A stretch of DNA of 64,000 nt. Source: Aralia elata (Eukaryota; Streptophyta; Magnoliopsida; Apiales; Araliaceae). Numbering within the stretch: position 1 is the first letter of the stretch; each line of letters opens with the position of its first letter. The position numbers were made by a program, and so were the translations under genes. Below are positions 12,406-24,464 of the stretch, piece by piece. The stretch covers positions 2,604,001 to 2,668,000 of the forward strand of contig CM068382.1 in NCBI GenBank assembly GCA_034770075.1. Reading direction: 5' to 3'. The notes below the pieces were generated by a model. That model did no database searches and was not told where the DNA came from. It worked only from the letters and a program-made list of their open reading frames with translations.

Positions 12406-13421
12406 ATGGCCACCATCACCGCTTGCACTTCGGCCTCATCCGTCACCCGCGCTAGCCTCGTGCACAAGCCATCAATTGTTTCCGCTTCCTCCCCCGTCCT
12501 CGGTAAGAATCTTTATTCCAATGTTTTTATTTCCGAATATGTAAAGTGCTGGATTATTTAAACATAATCATTTTAAATTAGCGACTTTCGAGTTTAACTT
12601 GTCATTTCACCTACCCCTTGGGCTTATAAATCTCATGTTGTTGTTGTTGATGCATAAGTAGAGTTAATCCAACTTGTGATTTATTTGTAATTTACAAACT
12701 TGGGAACTTACCTCATAACATTAGCTAGTATAAAGCCAAATTTTCACTAAGCTTGCTGTATGTACATATTGAAAGCTACTGTACTGTGTAACCATCCAAT
12801 GTGCTTATGGCTGCAGTTTTGTAATTTTTAGTAGTGAGGATGCAGAACCCATTGTCATTGTTTGTTTTTGATGTTATGGTTACATTAAATACTCCTTTCC
12901 TTCCACAAACAAATAGAGTTCCGACTGCAAAATTTACAAACTTTAATCGAGGAAATATTTTTATTTCATTTTTACCCCTAAATTTGGACATTTTAATAAA
13001 TGAGTTATTTTTATGGAACTAAAATTTTTGGCAAATAAAACTCTCTTTCTCATAAACAGAGAGGGTATAAAATACACTGTGGTATCATTTTGTTGTTGTT
13101 GTTGCAGGGTTGCCTGTGATGGGAAAAGTGGGAAAAGTGAGATGTTCAATGGAAGGGAAGGCTGGGGTGCAGGAGAGTGGGTCAAAAGTAAGCATGGGTG
13201 CATCGTTGATTGCTGCAGCCAGCGCTGCAGCCATGTCAAGCCCGGCAGGCATGGCTTTAGTGGACGAAAGATTGAGCACAGAAGGAACAGGACTTCCCTT
13301 TGGTTTGAGTAACAATCTTCTTGGTTGGATCCTTTTTGGTATATTTGGTTTGATTTGGGCTCTCTACTTTGTTTACACCTCTGGGCTTGAAGAGGATGAG
13401 GAATCAGGATTGTCCCTCTAA
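12406..13421 (+). CDS. PSBW: Photosystem II reaction center W protein, 2 exons, 136 aa
   Basis: Nuclear-encoded small thylakoid subunit of photosystem II, involved in stabilising PSII-LHCII supercomplexes. Exons 12406-12502 and 13108-13421 join in frame to 137 codons, the usual precursor size. The N-terminus ([17 protein letters not shown]) is a Ser/Thr/Ala-rich chloroplast transit peptide. It is followed by a hydrophobic Ala-rich segment ([18 protein letters not shown]) that acts as the second targeting signal. The mature protein should begin at [16 protein letters not shown]. It has one membrane span ([19 protein letters not shown]) and an acidic stromal tail ending [11 protein letters not shown], nearly identical to known PsbW. 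The start codon is the first ATG, beside a TATA-like stretch. The intron position, at the variable/conserved border of the transit peptide, is plausible. Confidence 0.97.
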
Positions 13422-15023
13422 ATACTTCTTCTACACCTCTCCTCTTCTGCTACAGTACTTATTGTAAAACTAGTACATTATCAAGTGCTGTAATTCTGTG
13501 CTTTTGCTTAATTGTACTATTTCGTATTATTCCTAACCTTAATCTTTTGCTTATATAATTACTCGCGCATACAGTCTGTCTCTTAACAATGGTCTAGTCT
13601 CTTGTTAAGGATGATAGCTAATACTAAATAACAATGGTGAGATATTGAAGTGAACTAAAATAAACATTCCTCTATATTATTCAGCGTGGATGTTCATGTG
13701 CATATTTGTTGACTTTTGCATATCACATATTTGTTGGGCCTAAATGTACTTTTAAATTAAATTTGTCAAAATTAAGATTTACTTTCATAATTTGGCTTCA
13801 CTTACTAATTAATATATAAAAAGATAATTAATTCAAAATAACTATTGAAATATTCAGAATGTCCCAAATTAAATGGATGGTTGACTTTTAATTAGTTGAG
13901 AGAATGAATAATTTGATTAAATGAGCTCATCACATTATGACCAACGTAGCAGTATGTTGTTCCACTAGTTTAATTTGTGTCCTACGGATTTCTGTTACTA
14001 TTTTCCACTATTAGTTTAATTTTTTACGTATTGCGATAAATTTAAATTGATTTAAAGTTGCGAAATTTATAAATATATGAGATTAATAGAAATTATAAAA
14101 GACTTTCACTTATTACACATTTTTTTAAAAAAAATACCATTAATACTTTATTCACGTAAGTGACAATCAATAAGTAAATATTTATCATATATATTATATT
14201 CCTCGATTTTTTTGGCTGCTGCATAAGATAGCCTAGCCCGCCTATATGCTAGAGGGTATTGATGGAGTTATGTTGACTTGTATCAAAGTTATAAATATAA
14301 TTTCTCAAAGTAAAAAAAATATAAATATTTAGTTCCTTGTAGATAGGGTGGGTTGTGATAATTAATATCCCCTTTGTGGGTTTGAGAAACATAATACTCT
14401 ATTTAATTTCATTAAATATGCGGCAATTTTTTCCTCCAGCACATGAAATTAAAAAAAAAAGTTTGATTTTTCTTTTTTCAAATCAAACATCATATTTTAT
14501 TTTTATTATGATAATTAACAATATTAGAGTGTTTTATTTTATACGTAATTTTAATAATTTTCTAATATTTTATTTTTACGAGGAGAATTCACTCAAGTTT
14601 GTATCACTTTTTTTGAAAAATAACTGAAAATTAAAATAATTATTTTTAAAAGAGAAAAAGAAGGGTTGAACTGAACATAAATACATCCAAAAAAGAAAAA
14701 GGCAAAAAAAATAGCCCCTCTAAGCTAAAGTCAAACAATTGAAGTTAGACAACCCTCCGAATTTGGACTTCTCCATACGGTGCCGTATAAGAGTAGGTGC
14801 GTGGTATTCCATCAAATACCGAAGTACCAAACGAAAGGTGCCGTCTTGATTTCTTTCACGAAGTGCAATTTCTCGCCGGCGACGACAACCGTAAAACCTC
14901 TTGAAAGTCGAACATATCTATATTTGTTCTTTAGTAGATTTATTTTTTCCCTGAATTTTTAACTTTAAATTACAAGATCCAAATAAAAAATCTTACTAGT
15001 TTTTGAAGGACGAAACAGTTTCA
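13422..15023. other. Intergenic region, PsbW to RPC8
   Basis: AT-rich spacer with no exon I can recognise. The right end (about 14640-15023) should contain the RPC8 promoter and 5'UTR. No mobile element with clear ends was found. Confidence 0.55.
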
Positions 15024-17097
15024 ATGTTCTACTTAAGCGAAATCGAGCATACATTGCGATTGCCACCTCATCTCCTGAATCTTCCACTCAATGAAGCCAT
15101 TAAAGGAGAGCTTGAGGGTCTCTTCTTAGATAAAGTACCAGCCTTTCTTCTGTTTCAATTACCAAATTTGGGTTAATTTCGTGATGTAGCTTAGGTGACT
15201 GATAAAATGTCTCACTGATATATAATAACAGGTTATTGCTAATTTGGGTCTCTGTATATCAGTTTACGATATCAAGTCCATTGATGGAGGCTTTATCTTC
15301 CCCAGTGATGGTGCTTCAACCTACACGGTATTCCATATATGTCCTATGTGCCATTAGTTAGTACAGGAGTTTTTAAAGAATGATATTTGTGTGTATTTCC
15401 TGACAGGTGAAGTTTAGGCTCATAGTGTTTCGACCATTTGCGGGAGAGGTTATTGCTGCAAAACTAAAGGAGTCCAATGCTACCGGTTTACGCTGTATTA
15501 CTACTTATTTCTTTGCTGATAGTATTATAAATTGTTTTCCCGAATTAGTTTCATATGGATGTGACCATTATGACATATATTATAAGCAGTCGCTCAGTTT
15601 TCCTTTTTACCGGATGGTTATAGTGAAAGTTACATAACATGTGTAAGAAGAATGCCCGGGAATTCTGATAAATCTCTGCAAATTATGAGCTGTTTTCTTG
15701 TTACCGCCGATTTTCCTTGCCTTGAAAGGGTATTTCAGTTAAATAAATTTATTGTTTTTGCAACACGTAAAACTAGCCTAATATTTCTGTGATGAGTGGA
15801 TTTTGCACCCGTCTGTCAAAGAATTGATTTTAAGACCAGTTCTATCTGGCTACTAACTGTACCATATACAGATGAATCAGTTGTTTGTAGCTACCAGAAA
15901 TACTTAAAATAGCATTTTGCATAGCATCGACTTATCTGATGTTTGAAATTGTAATTTGCAGTATCGCTTGGATTTTTTGATGACATTTATGTTCCTGTCC
16001 ATTTAATGCCAAACCCTTCCCGTTCTGAGCCAGACCCAGGAAACAAGTGAGTTTTTTATTCACATCATCTAAAATTTCTGCAAATAGAATTATTTTTACA
16101 GGAGAGCCGTTCAAATCCTTTGTTAATATTTATATATCATGACCTCTATGTTCGGATTTCTCTCAGGAATCAAGTCAGCTGGATATGGGAGTTTAATGAC
16201 GAAAACTATCCCATAGATGGAACAGATGAGGTTAAAGTTATGCTTTTGGACTCGGAAATTAATTAACAATTTTGATGCTGAAAGGAATGTTAATTCAGGT
16301 GTTTGACTGCAGATTAGGTTCAGAGTTCACAGTGTAAGCTATCCTTCTATACCAGTTGAGCCAGAAAAAGAGGAGTCAAAGCGATTTGCCCCCATGGTGG
16401 TCACCGTAAGTGCCCTTTTGCTACTTAGCTGATAGTTTCCTCTACTTTAAGCCCTACCATTACCTTCTTTTCTTTGGCTTTAAAAAGTTCAACAATCTAC
16501 AAGATGTTGCTTCCATTTTGAAAATTTTATAATACATATGATACGAAAATAAAAAACTACTTATGAATAACTTTTGTGGTCCAAGATGTTATTTGTGTAA
16601 TAAGTTTAGCATTTATTATTTTATTAAATGGGAAATGTGAAGTTCTTCTAGCCTGCTAGTAGGTAGAGAAGGTACATACAGAAATCTAAAAGAATGATTG
16701 TATAAATTTTAAATGTAAAGCATTTTCATCAATTAAGTTTGAATGAACTGTAAAATCGTACCTCCATTCCACAAGCTTTGCAGTTGGATTGATATTGGTT
16801 CTCTGAACTGCACTCTCTTTCTTCCTCATCTAAGCTTTAAGGAACTTTGTCAATGCCTTCCATGTATAATATATTTACTGTTTGCCAAATGACCCAAGAG
16901 TAGGGAGATGATCAGTTATCTACATGTACACCCCTTTGTATATGAAGCAAAATATGTTTTTCAATGTACCATATTAGGATATTCTTATTATTTGCTAATG
17001 ACAGTTTCTGTTCATCAAAGGATTTATGTATCCTTGTATGTTTTGGCAGGCCTCACTTGATGCTGATGGGTTGGGTCCCATCTCATGGTGGGTATAG
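15024..17097 (+). CDS. RNA polymerase III subunit RPC8/RPC25 (RPB7-like stalk subunit), 7 exons, 194 aa
   Basis: Stalk subunit of RNA polymerase III, the counterpart of RPB7, working in the nucleus with RPC9 in initiation of tRNA and 5S rRNA transcription. Exons: 15024-15134, 15232-15327, 15407-15494, 15962-16046, 16167-16230, 16313-16405, 17050-17097; frames agree and give 195 codons. The N-terminal SHS2-type domain begins MFYLSEIEHTLRLPPHLL and contains VYDIKSIDGG. The C-terminal OB-fold part (SHS2/RPC25 family) has SLGFFDDIYVPVHLMP, VSWIWEF and FAPMVVTASLDADGLGPISWW. The protein ends one residue after the conserved SWW, so it lacks the short acidic tail (WEDYE-like) found in homologues. 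The last codons TGG GTA TAG also read as a splice donor, so a further exon is possible. Exon 3 ends at an unusual donor (GTATTA), chosen because it restores the conserved LSLGFF. Confidence 0.9.
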
Positions 17098-18495
17098 CAT
17101 TGTTGTTCGCAGGGGCAGCTTTACATGTTCAAGAATTGGAGCAACTTCGTAATGCTTTATAAAGCAACATATATCCACCAATCTTATTTTATTTGTTTTT
17201 GTAGATGTTTAAGATTAGTGCTATACCGCTCAAGTTTGATTCTAAAAGTTAGTTTTACCTCCCCCCTTCTCTTTTGAATATTTGGATTTAAAAAGAATCT
17301 TATATGTTGAAAATGGGGTGAAATTTTACTTAATTCAACAATTGCACAGACCCAATGCCATCTTACTTCTAACAGTTGCATGCACAATATTTTGATACTT
17401 TCATGCAATACCATTTGCATGTTTGGTTTGGAGCTTTTGGAAGTCATATTATTATAAATTTTGTTTGTTTTTTTTTAAATTTTTTTATTATGAATGCAAC
17501 TTATTTAACTTACTATGTGACTAAAAGCAGTCCAAACACATAACCCGAGCGTCTCAAAAGCAGCCAAAAAAAAAACAAGGCTTATATGGATTACTCATTT
17601 GATTTATTTTCTAATATAATAGAATATTAAAGTAACATGATGAATATTTCATTTGTGGATATCATTTTGTTGTCATTCTGGTAACAGTTTATTTCTTATA
17701 GCTTTATCATACTTGTTTAGAATATATCCATAAATACAATAAATATTAAAGTTTGGTATTAAAAAATTTCTTAATGTGTTACCATTATATTAATTAAATT
17801 TATTTTTTATGATTGATAATGTCATAAAGTATATTAAATATTTTTAATACAATTTCATTTGTGACTCTTTTAAGATTAAAAATTTGGGACTTCTACCTTT
17901 ATCTATTAACCCGAGGAAATATAACTAGGCATGCATATAAAAGTTGGTGCATTACCGGACAAAATGACTTGTATAGATTTTTCTTAAATAATGTAGTCTT
18001 ACTGATGAAAGGACTGCATAAAATTAGAAAAAATTAGAAATTTTACATAATTTTATCAGTATAAAATACTAATTGTTGCTTCACTGACAAACTGCACATT
18101 ATGGTAAAGTGCTTTAGCATCTATGTGCGTTACGCGTACACACAATTTCAGTATATGCCTAATAATACCTCCCACAACCCCTAAAAATATATTATGATTA
18201 ATTAATGCTTTACATAAAAGATAAAATCAAAATTCACACCATTGTATAAGCAAATACAATATAAGAAAAATTCATTAAATAGTAAAATAAAAATACATAT
18301 AGAGTTTGCTTCTTTTTTTCTTTTTTATGATTTATTGTAGACAAATTGTATCTATTAGTGAAGTTTTACATATTATCATTAAATAATTTTTACTACACGT
18401 GATAAAAAAATTACTGAACCTATATTTAACTTTAGTTGTCTTATAATTTACCCTCTATGTACTTCTACATTTATGATTTAATAATATACGCAGCA
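17098..18495. other. Intergenic region between convergent RPC8 and UTP18 genes
   Basis: No convincing gene. It includes the RPC8 3'UTR and AT-rich sequence. The genes on both sides point towards this stretch, so it contains 3' ends and no expected promoters. Confidence 0.5.
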
Positions 18496-18671
18496 GCAAC
18501 ATCAGTTTCTACTCCCAAGCTCAGCTGCTCTGTTCAAACCCTTCTCTGCAAATGCAAAACCTTTCTATCTCCTCTCTTTCTCTTTCATCTCTCTCCGTCT
18601 AAAACCCTTAACTTTCTCTCTCTGTCGACCTTCACCATAAGTTTCACCGATAAGAACTTCATTTCATTATA
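18496..18671 (+). pseudogene. Possible remnant of a targeting-peptide exon
   Basis: A CT-rich, higher-GC island in AT-rich surroundings. Two overlapping forward frames read like the Ser/Leu/Phe-rich N-terminus of an organelle-targeted protein: PSSAALFKPFSANAKPF in one, then SPSKTLNFLSLSTFTISF in another, as if a frameshift separates them. There is no clear start codon or following exon. It could equally be a low-complexity UTR-like tract. Confidence 0.25.
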
Positions 18672-19167
18672 ATTTATAATCTCAATGTACAAAGACTTGG
18701 AAGACATGTAGTCCTAACTGCTATCGAATCTATACCAAAAAGTGTACAAAACCTGAAAAACAAAAATTATCACAAGCTTCAGCAAAAGTATACAGTTACT
18801 ATTTTCCAGAGAAACAAAAAAAACACAAAATCCTCCGGTGCCAAAGACTTAAGCTTATTCTTCATCCCACTTCACCAGTAACTTGTTTAGAACCTTTTAG
18901 TAACTCATATACATTAAAGCCTACCTCCAAATAAACACCCTCTCATCCCAAACCTGACTGAAGCTACGAAAAGAAATTGTTGCATACTTGGACAAATTAT
19001 ATAATGGTAAAACATAGATATGAATAGAGCAACTTAGCACAGTTTCAAACTGTAGTTTTACAAAAACTGGTAGATAGAAATGAGGAGCAACATTTTAGTA
19101 GACACTGTTCCACTGCAAATAGATGTCATGGAACTCACAATGAAACTAGACAAGGAAGCAAAGCACA

Positions 19168-19191
19168 AAAAAAAAAAAAAAAAAAAAAAAA
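19168..19191. repeat. Poly(A) run (poly(T) on the UTP18 strand)
   Basis: An uninterrupted run of about 24 A bases lies about 90-110 bp downstream of the UTP18 stop codon, in its probable 3'UTR. Exact length is uncertain because homopolymers are error-prone. Confidence 0.85.
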
Positions 19192-19278
19192 GAAGGTAAA
19201 ATTGATAACCTTCAAGGGACTTCTTCCTGTTTGTGTGAAAAAAATTCCAGGGAAAGTAACCGGACCCACACATTCATT

Positions 19279-20982
19279 TTATGCATGGTTGTAGTGATGC
19301 AACTTGTACAATAGCACATTTCCTGCAGCATTACCTACAGCCATGAAACCTCCACCTGGACTGAAATCCAAACAGCGGGGATAATGTAGAGTCCGATTCG
19401 GAGGAGGCCAGTTGGAGAAAACAGTGAATGAAGGAATGTGAATCAGTTTCAAACTTTTATTCTTCATGCTTGAGCTGATAGCCAAAATTTGAGCATCGTT
19501 ATTGAACTTCATAAAATCAACTTTGGTTGTCAAATTCTCAATGGTCTTAATAGGTTTTCTCTTTCCCCCTAAGAAATCCTCTTGGTTGTAAATGTTCACT
19601 ATCCCACTGTCTGATCCAGCAGCAAACAAATTTTCACTTGGGGATGTACAAAGGGATGAACTGTTTATGCAACCTTCATCGACACCCTTATGGAAGCAAG
19701 CCCTCGTCCTCAAATCCCAGTGGTAAATCTGTCCATCACCACCCGAACTCAGCAATTGTTGCCCACCTTTCGAGAATGCCAAAGAGCGAGCAGTCCCATT
19801 CATCTTTAGTGTTCCAATCAGTTCCTTCGTTTTGGCTGAAACTAACAAAATATACCCTTCATTGCCAATAAAGGCAATTGTATTAGAATCCGGTGAAACC
19901 TCAAAAACTTCCAAGCTCTTCTCCTCCCTTCCTGTCAAAGGACCTATTTTATCTATCTTTGCCTTAACCAGGTCGAAACTATAGAAGAACTTTCTTCTTC
20001 CTGATACAATAACCTGAGACCCATCAGGTAAAAAAGACGCCTTTCGAATAGGACAATCATCAACAAATATGCTTTGGATTTTGGTGTTCCTTTTGCCATC
20101 AATCTGAAAAAATCTGAGTTTTTTATCCAATCCACCAGTGAGGAGCAACTGAGCATTTCTATGGAACTGAACTGAAGTAATTGGACCACTGGAAGGATCC
20201 TCTGCATTTGCATCAACTAGTCTTGAGTACTCAAGAAGTCCAGGCAACAGCTTTCTGCTACTTTTCACCACAAGATCTTTGTTAGTTCGAAGGATATCAT
20301 TGACATCTCCATCATCCTTGTAACCACGTGCTAGCACTGCCCCAGTTTCTTCGTCTGAATCTTCATCATCAGAGGCATAATTTTTGTCCCGTGAATCAAG
20401 TTGAGCCCACTCAGTGCCTCGGTTCAGCTTCTCATGCTGAGCCCTCAATCTTGACACGTAAGCAGCACCAGTAATAACACTCTCACCCTCATCTTTCCTC
20501 AGCTTCCTTAATCTGTTAACTTTAGCAATATTTATATTGGTTTTCTCCTCCTCTTCGTCCACCCAAACAGATTTTCTTTGCTTGGTTTCATCCACATCTT
20601 TACTTTCATCTGGGAAATCTGCATCCTCTTCGTACACATATAGTTGACTATTTGCAGACCGGTCCATGAAGAACAATGCAGAATCATCAACTTCCCCTCT
20701 CACGTCTTCTGCGTCATCTTTCCCAAACTCAACTGGGGAATGCAAAGAGCCAAACAAAAAGTTCTCAATCTTCTTCATTTCCTTTTCCTCCTCCATTACC
20801 AACTGCTCATTCTCACCCTTGCGTTCTTTCTTTCTTTTCTTACTTCCCAAATTCTCCAAATCAGATTCTTGTCTATCTTCAATGTCTGGTTTCTCTTCCA
20901 GACCCAAAGCCTCGCCCTTATCCTTCCTTTTAATTTTCTTCTCTCGGTCTTTGGGGTTAACATTTTGGGAAATCAAACTCAT
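19279..20982 (-). CDS. UTP18: UTP18-like U3 snoRNP / SSU processome WD40 protein, 567 aa
   Basis: Component of the small-subunit processome (UTP-B complex) needed for early 18S pre-rRNA cleavage in the nucleolus. The coding region is one exon of 568 codons. The N-terminal ~110 residues are charged and low-complexity with a Lys/Arg-rich segment, typical of nucleolar proteins. A conserved block follows: SVWVDEEEEK, VNRLRKLRKDEGE and YVSRLRAQHEKLNRGTEWA, characteristic of UTP18. The C-terminal half is a WD40 propeller with visible repeats such as ITSVQFHRNAQLLLTGGLDKK, SLAFSKGGQQLLSSGGDG and IYHWDLRT, and it ends with CLDFSPGGGFMAVGNAAGNV. The start at 20982 is the first ATG after a 5'UTR intron (acceptor at 20999-21000, donor at 21327-21328). 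Confidence 0.95.
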   Translation of the reverse strand: MSLISQNVNPKDREKKIKRKDKGEALGLEEKPDIEDRQESDLENLGSKKRKKERKGENEQLVMEEEKEMKKIENFLFGSLHSPVEFGKDDAEDVRGEVDDSALFFMDRSANSQLYVYEEDADFPDESKDVDETKQRKSVWVDEEEEKTNINIAKVNRLRKLRKDEGESVITGAAYVSRLRAQHEKLNRGTEWAQLDSRDKNYASDDEDSDEETGAVLARGYKDDGDVNDILRTNKDLVVKSSRKLLPGLLEYSRLVDANAEDPSSGPITSVQFHRNAQLLLTGGLDKKLRFFQIDGKRNTKIQSIFVDDCPIRKASFLPDGSQVIVSGRRKFFYSFDLVKAKIDKIGPLTGREEKSLEVFEVSPDSNTIAFIGNEGYILLVSAKTKELIGTLKMNGTARSLAFSKGGQQLLSSGGDGQIYHWDLRTRACFHKGVDEGCINSSSLCTSPSENLFAAGSDSGIVNIYNQEDFLGGKRKPIKTIENLTTKVDFMKFNNDAQILAISSSMKNKSLKLIHIPSFTVFSNWPPPNRTLHYPRCLDFSPGGGFMAVGNAAGNVLLYKLHHYNHA

Positions 20983-20998
20983 TGTTGCTAAGGTATCA

Positions 20999-21328
20999 CT
21001 GTAAAATCAAACAAAGTATATCAGCTTAGAACATGAAATTAACACATTTTCATGGCTACGCTTGACAATTATATTAAAATTTGATTATGTAATTCCACTA
21101 GAAATGAAAATGGTAAAGAAAAATAGCATTCTTTATACTTATATCCTAGGTATAAAAACACAATCACCTAGCTCAGACGAATCATTTTGTCTTTATATGA
21201 AGTGTTAGCATCAACAAGTAAGAATTAACTTAATAATTCATATACATGCCAAATCATGATTCTAGCATAGATATAAGTACATAACATATATATATATATA
21301 TATAACACGTGGATTGAAAAAAACTTAC
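20999..21328 (-). other. Probable 5'UTR intron of UTP18
   Basis: On the minus strand a strong donor (ctccg|gtaagt) is followed 330 bp later by a good acceptor (gattttacag), 16 bp before the UTP18 ATG. The sequence between is AT-rich, as in plant introns. Long 5'UTR introns of this kind are common in highly expressed plant housekeeping genes. There is no transcript evidence here. Confidence 0.65.
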
Positions 21329-21392
21329 CGGAGAAGAGAAGTTTCGTCGACGAAGGTGATAATTAGCGGACAGGTTGAAGCAGAGGAGCAAC

Positions 21393-21401
21393 TAGGGTTT
21401 T
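21393..21401 (-). promoter_or_regulatory. Telo-box (AAAACCCTA) near the UTP18 transcription start
   Basis: On the UTP18 strand this reads AAAACCCTA, a plant telo-box. A TGGGCT word (site II-like, either orientation) lies about 80 bp further upstream at 21478-21483. The combination is typical of plant ribosomal protein and ribosome-biogenesis promoters, which fits UTP18. Function is inferred from motif and position. Confidence 0.55.
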
Positions 21402-21687
21402 GCCGCTCTCTGTATGATTTCTGTATCTGTAATGAAATTTGCTAGTGGATCGGGCCAAGTATATCAAGGCCATATGATGGGCTAAATTTGATTTTAGTTC
21501 GTACTGGGTGCTAGGACTTAGGCCCTATATTGTAATGTTTATATTTTACAGCTCTTTCCGTGATTTTCAACAGTCTAGATTGGTAACCAGACATGGGTTT
21601 TTTTTTATAAAATTTGTTTTTTCTAAATTTATATATTATATGAAAATACTTATGTAAGATAAACTTAAAAATAATATATAACATTTA

Positions 21688-22935
21688 GAGTAAAATACAT
21701 TAACACTCCATGTAGATAATCATAATAACACTCATCACCTTTTTAGTTTTTCAAGTAACAATCAGTACACTCTTATGTAATATTCACTATCCCTATTGTG
21801 GTTGACTAACTAATATCTAAATATATTTTTAATATAATATCTAATACACCCTTCAAGTTATAATATTTAAAATATCCACTAAATATAAATTTGTATATTA
21901 TAATTTTTATTTAACTTGATTTAATTAATTAAATTATGAACTTGTGCAATAAATAACATAAATGTCAAAAATAATAAATATGCATTTTATTAGGAAAATA
22001 AAGTCATACACTTTTTGCTAATTAAATTTCTCAAAGATTAAAATTTACGTAATATACATTCAAATATATTTTTTTTGTAATTAAAAAATAAAATTTTAGT
22101 ATCCATACAAAAATCCAAATTAATGCAAAAAAAATTATAATTATTTTTTCCAAATATTAAAATTTACGTAAAACAAACTTATTATTCCAAAACAAATCTT
22201 ATTATTCATATAAAAAGTATTAAAAATTATATTAATTATTTTTCTCAAATATTAAAATAAACATAAGTCACGCTTAGGCATAATTATTTATAGTAAAAAT
22301 GACAAATGTTGTTACTCAAAAAAGAAAAAATATATTAAAAGAAAAATCTTTTTACATGATAGAAGTAGTAATAAATATTATTATATTTTTTTATTCAACA
22401 TTTCACAAAAACAACACTAATTGTATACTAAAAAATATAATCAAAGTCATAAACATCCCAAATTTTGACATATACTCAAGAAAATTTAACATATAAAAAT
22501 CATAATATGAAACTAAGAATTTAAATAATAATTTTTGTTGTTAAACACTAAAAACTAAACTATCAATATACTCAATCACTCTAATTAGAAGAGTTCCATT
22601 AATAATTTAATTTAAAATTCTTAATATTTGTATCACTTATCTAAAAATATGTGTTAATTAAACTAAATTAATTTTTTTATAAGTTGCCAACAATTTGAAT
22701 AAGATAGTCTTAATTACAAATAAAACTATAATTAAAATGTATTGTATTAAAAAAAGATAATTAAACATATATGTATTATTCAGGAATTAAATTTTGATTA
22801 CAGGGGTAAATATGTAACTTTATCTATTTAGTCAACCCTAAAAACTTGCAGAAGTATTAACTGTTACTTGAAAAAACTAGAGAAGAGGTGAGTGTTATTA
22901 TGATTATCTAGAGGGAGTATCACCGTATTTTACTC
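21688..22935. mobile_element. Non-autonomous Mutator-like element, 1,248 bp
   Basis: Inverted ends of about 85 bp: the left begins gagtaaaatacattaacac and the right end, read on the other strand, begins gagtaaaatacggtgatac. Both continue with tagataatcataataacactca and tagtttttcaagtaaca-like sequence. The element is flanked by a perfect 9-bp direct repeat taacattta (21679-21687 and 22936-22944), the target-site duplication size typical of Mutator-like elements. The interior is very AT-rich with no transposase. Confidence 0.85.
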
Positions 22936-22944
22936 TAACATTTA

Positions 22945-24464
22945 ATATGTCCATTAGTTTTCACAAATGATTTTCAAATTATGTCATACATGAATGTATA
23001 CATATATATTAAATTATTGTATATAGTTCATGGGATGCGAAGAATTTATACATTATATCAAAAAAAATAGAAAGTTTTGAATGCTTGAATCGTGATAACC
23101 AAAATAACTCGGTAAAATTATAAAATAATTGTGATAAGATCTCTTAATGCTTTGTTATATATAGTTATTGATTACTAATTCTTGTAATTTAGCCTCCTAA
23201 CTGAATTCAAGGCAATAATATTAAGCTGGTGACTGAAAAATTAGTATTAAAGTAAGTATAAAATAAAGGTATGATTGTAGTTAAGAGCTCAAATTTTAAT
23301 GTATTTGGCTTACTAAAATTTTAAAATCCTATACAATTATAAAAATATTAATTGAGATAACATATTGACATACAATTATTACATAACTATTCTTAATATA
23401 TGGTTTAAGATTTTGATAAATTCAGGTAAAATAAAATTGTTAACAAATTAAAGCATGTAATTTATTTTTTCTAAATAAAAGAAAAAATATGTAATATTTA
23501 GATAATTATACTTCGAATGTGCCAACAAAATTAAAATTGGACAACATGCATGATACTGGAATTCTTTTAACATGGAGATTTGCTTAATTCTTTTATTTTA
23601 ATATACCCAAGTGTGAGGACTCATGAGGAGTTCTTGGTTGGTAGTTTCTTTGCAGTTAGAAAGTTTTAACTGGATGGTGAATGGTGACCAGTTTATAGAA
23701 TGAGTACCATATATGGTGGCTCCTATATACGTATAACACAATAATGAATAATATAATGCGCCTTCTAATCTTATTTTCCATTAAAAGTCAAAAATAGTAG
23801 TACTGGTACTATATAGTTTTTATATAATTCCGGAAATGACATTTAGGATATCAATATCAGGAAAGTCCATTGCAGTATCAGATCACTTAATTAGTACATA
23901 TGATCTTACTTAGATTTTTATTGCATTTGCATGCATGTGGTATATATTTAAAGAAAAGTCATATCTTCCGTAAGTTCAAGTCAATGTTAATCTTCTTAGA
24001 TGATTATGATGTTCAAGTTGCATTTTTTCCTCAACAAAACCTCAATAATTTATTTTATATATCTATGAGGGTCTGCGGGATATGCTCGAGTACTCTTAGA
24101 AAATTTATTTATCTAAAATTTTAATAAACTAAATTTAAGTTTAATGATAAAAAAATATGTAAAAATACAAGAATATATATATATATATATATATAAATTA
24201 TTCAATTTTGAGGGGTGGAGAATACGGAATAGTATTACTATATAACATGTAAACTAAGTATTTTTCGAAGGATTGATTTTTTATTTATTATTATTACTAT
24301 ATAGTAGTTGACGCAGATCATCAAATTATACAAAAATTTATATGTTTTTATATTTTTACAATAATATAGTTGAAATTTTCAAAAATCCTAAGAGGTTCAT
24401 TTTAACTGTATAGAATATATATATATATAAAAGTTTTATTTATATGTTTTTATATGTTTTTGAC
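22945..24464. other. AT-rich gene desert
   Basis: No supported gene or element with defined ends. It contains short TA microsatellites (for example 24173-24195) and AT-rich DNA. Confidence 0.55.

Noticed and set aside
20644..21004. Ser/Phe-rich frames antisense to the UTP18 N-terminus
   Set aside because: They mirror the Lys/Glu-rich coding strand of UTP18; no independent support.
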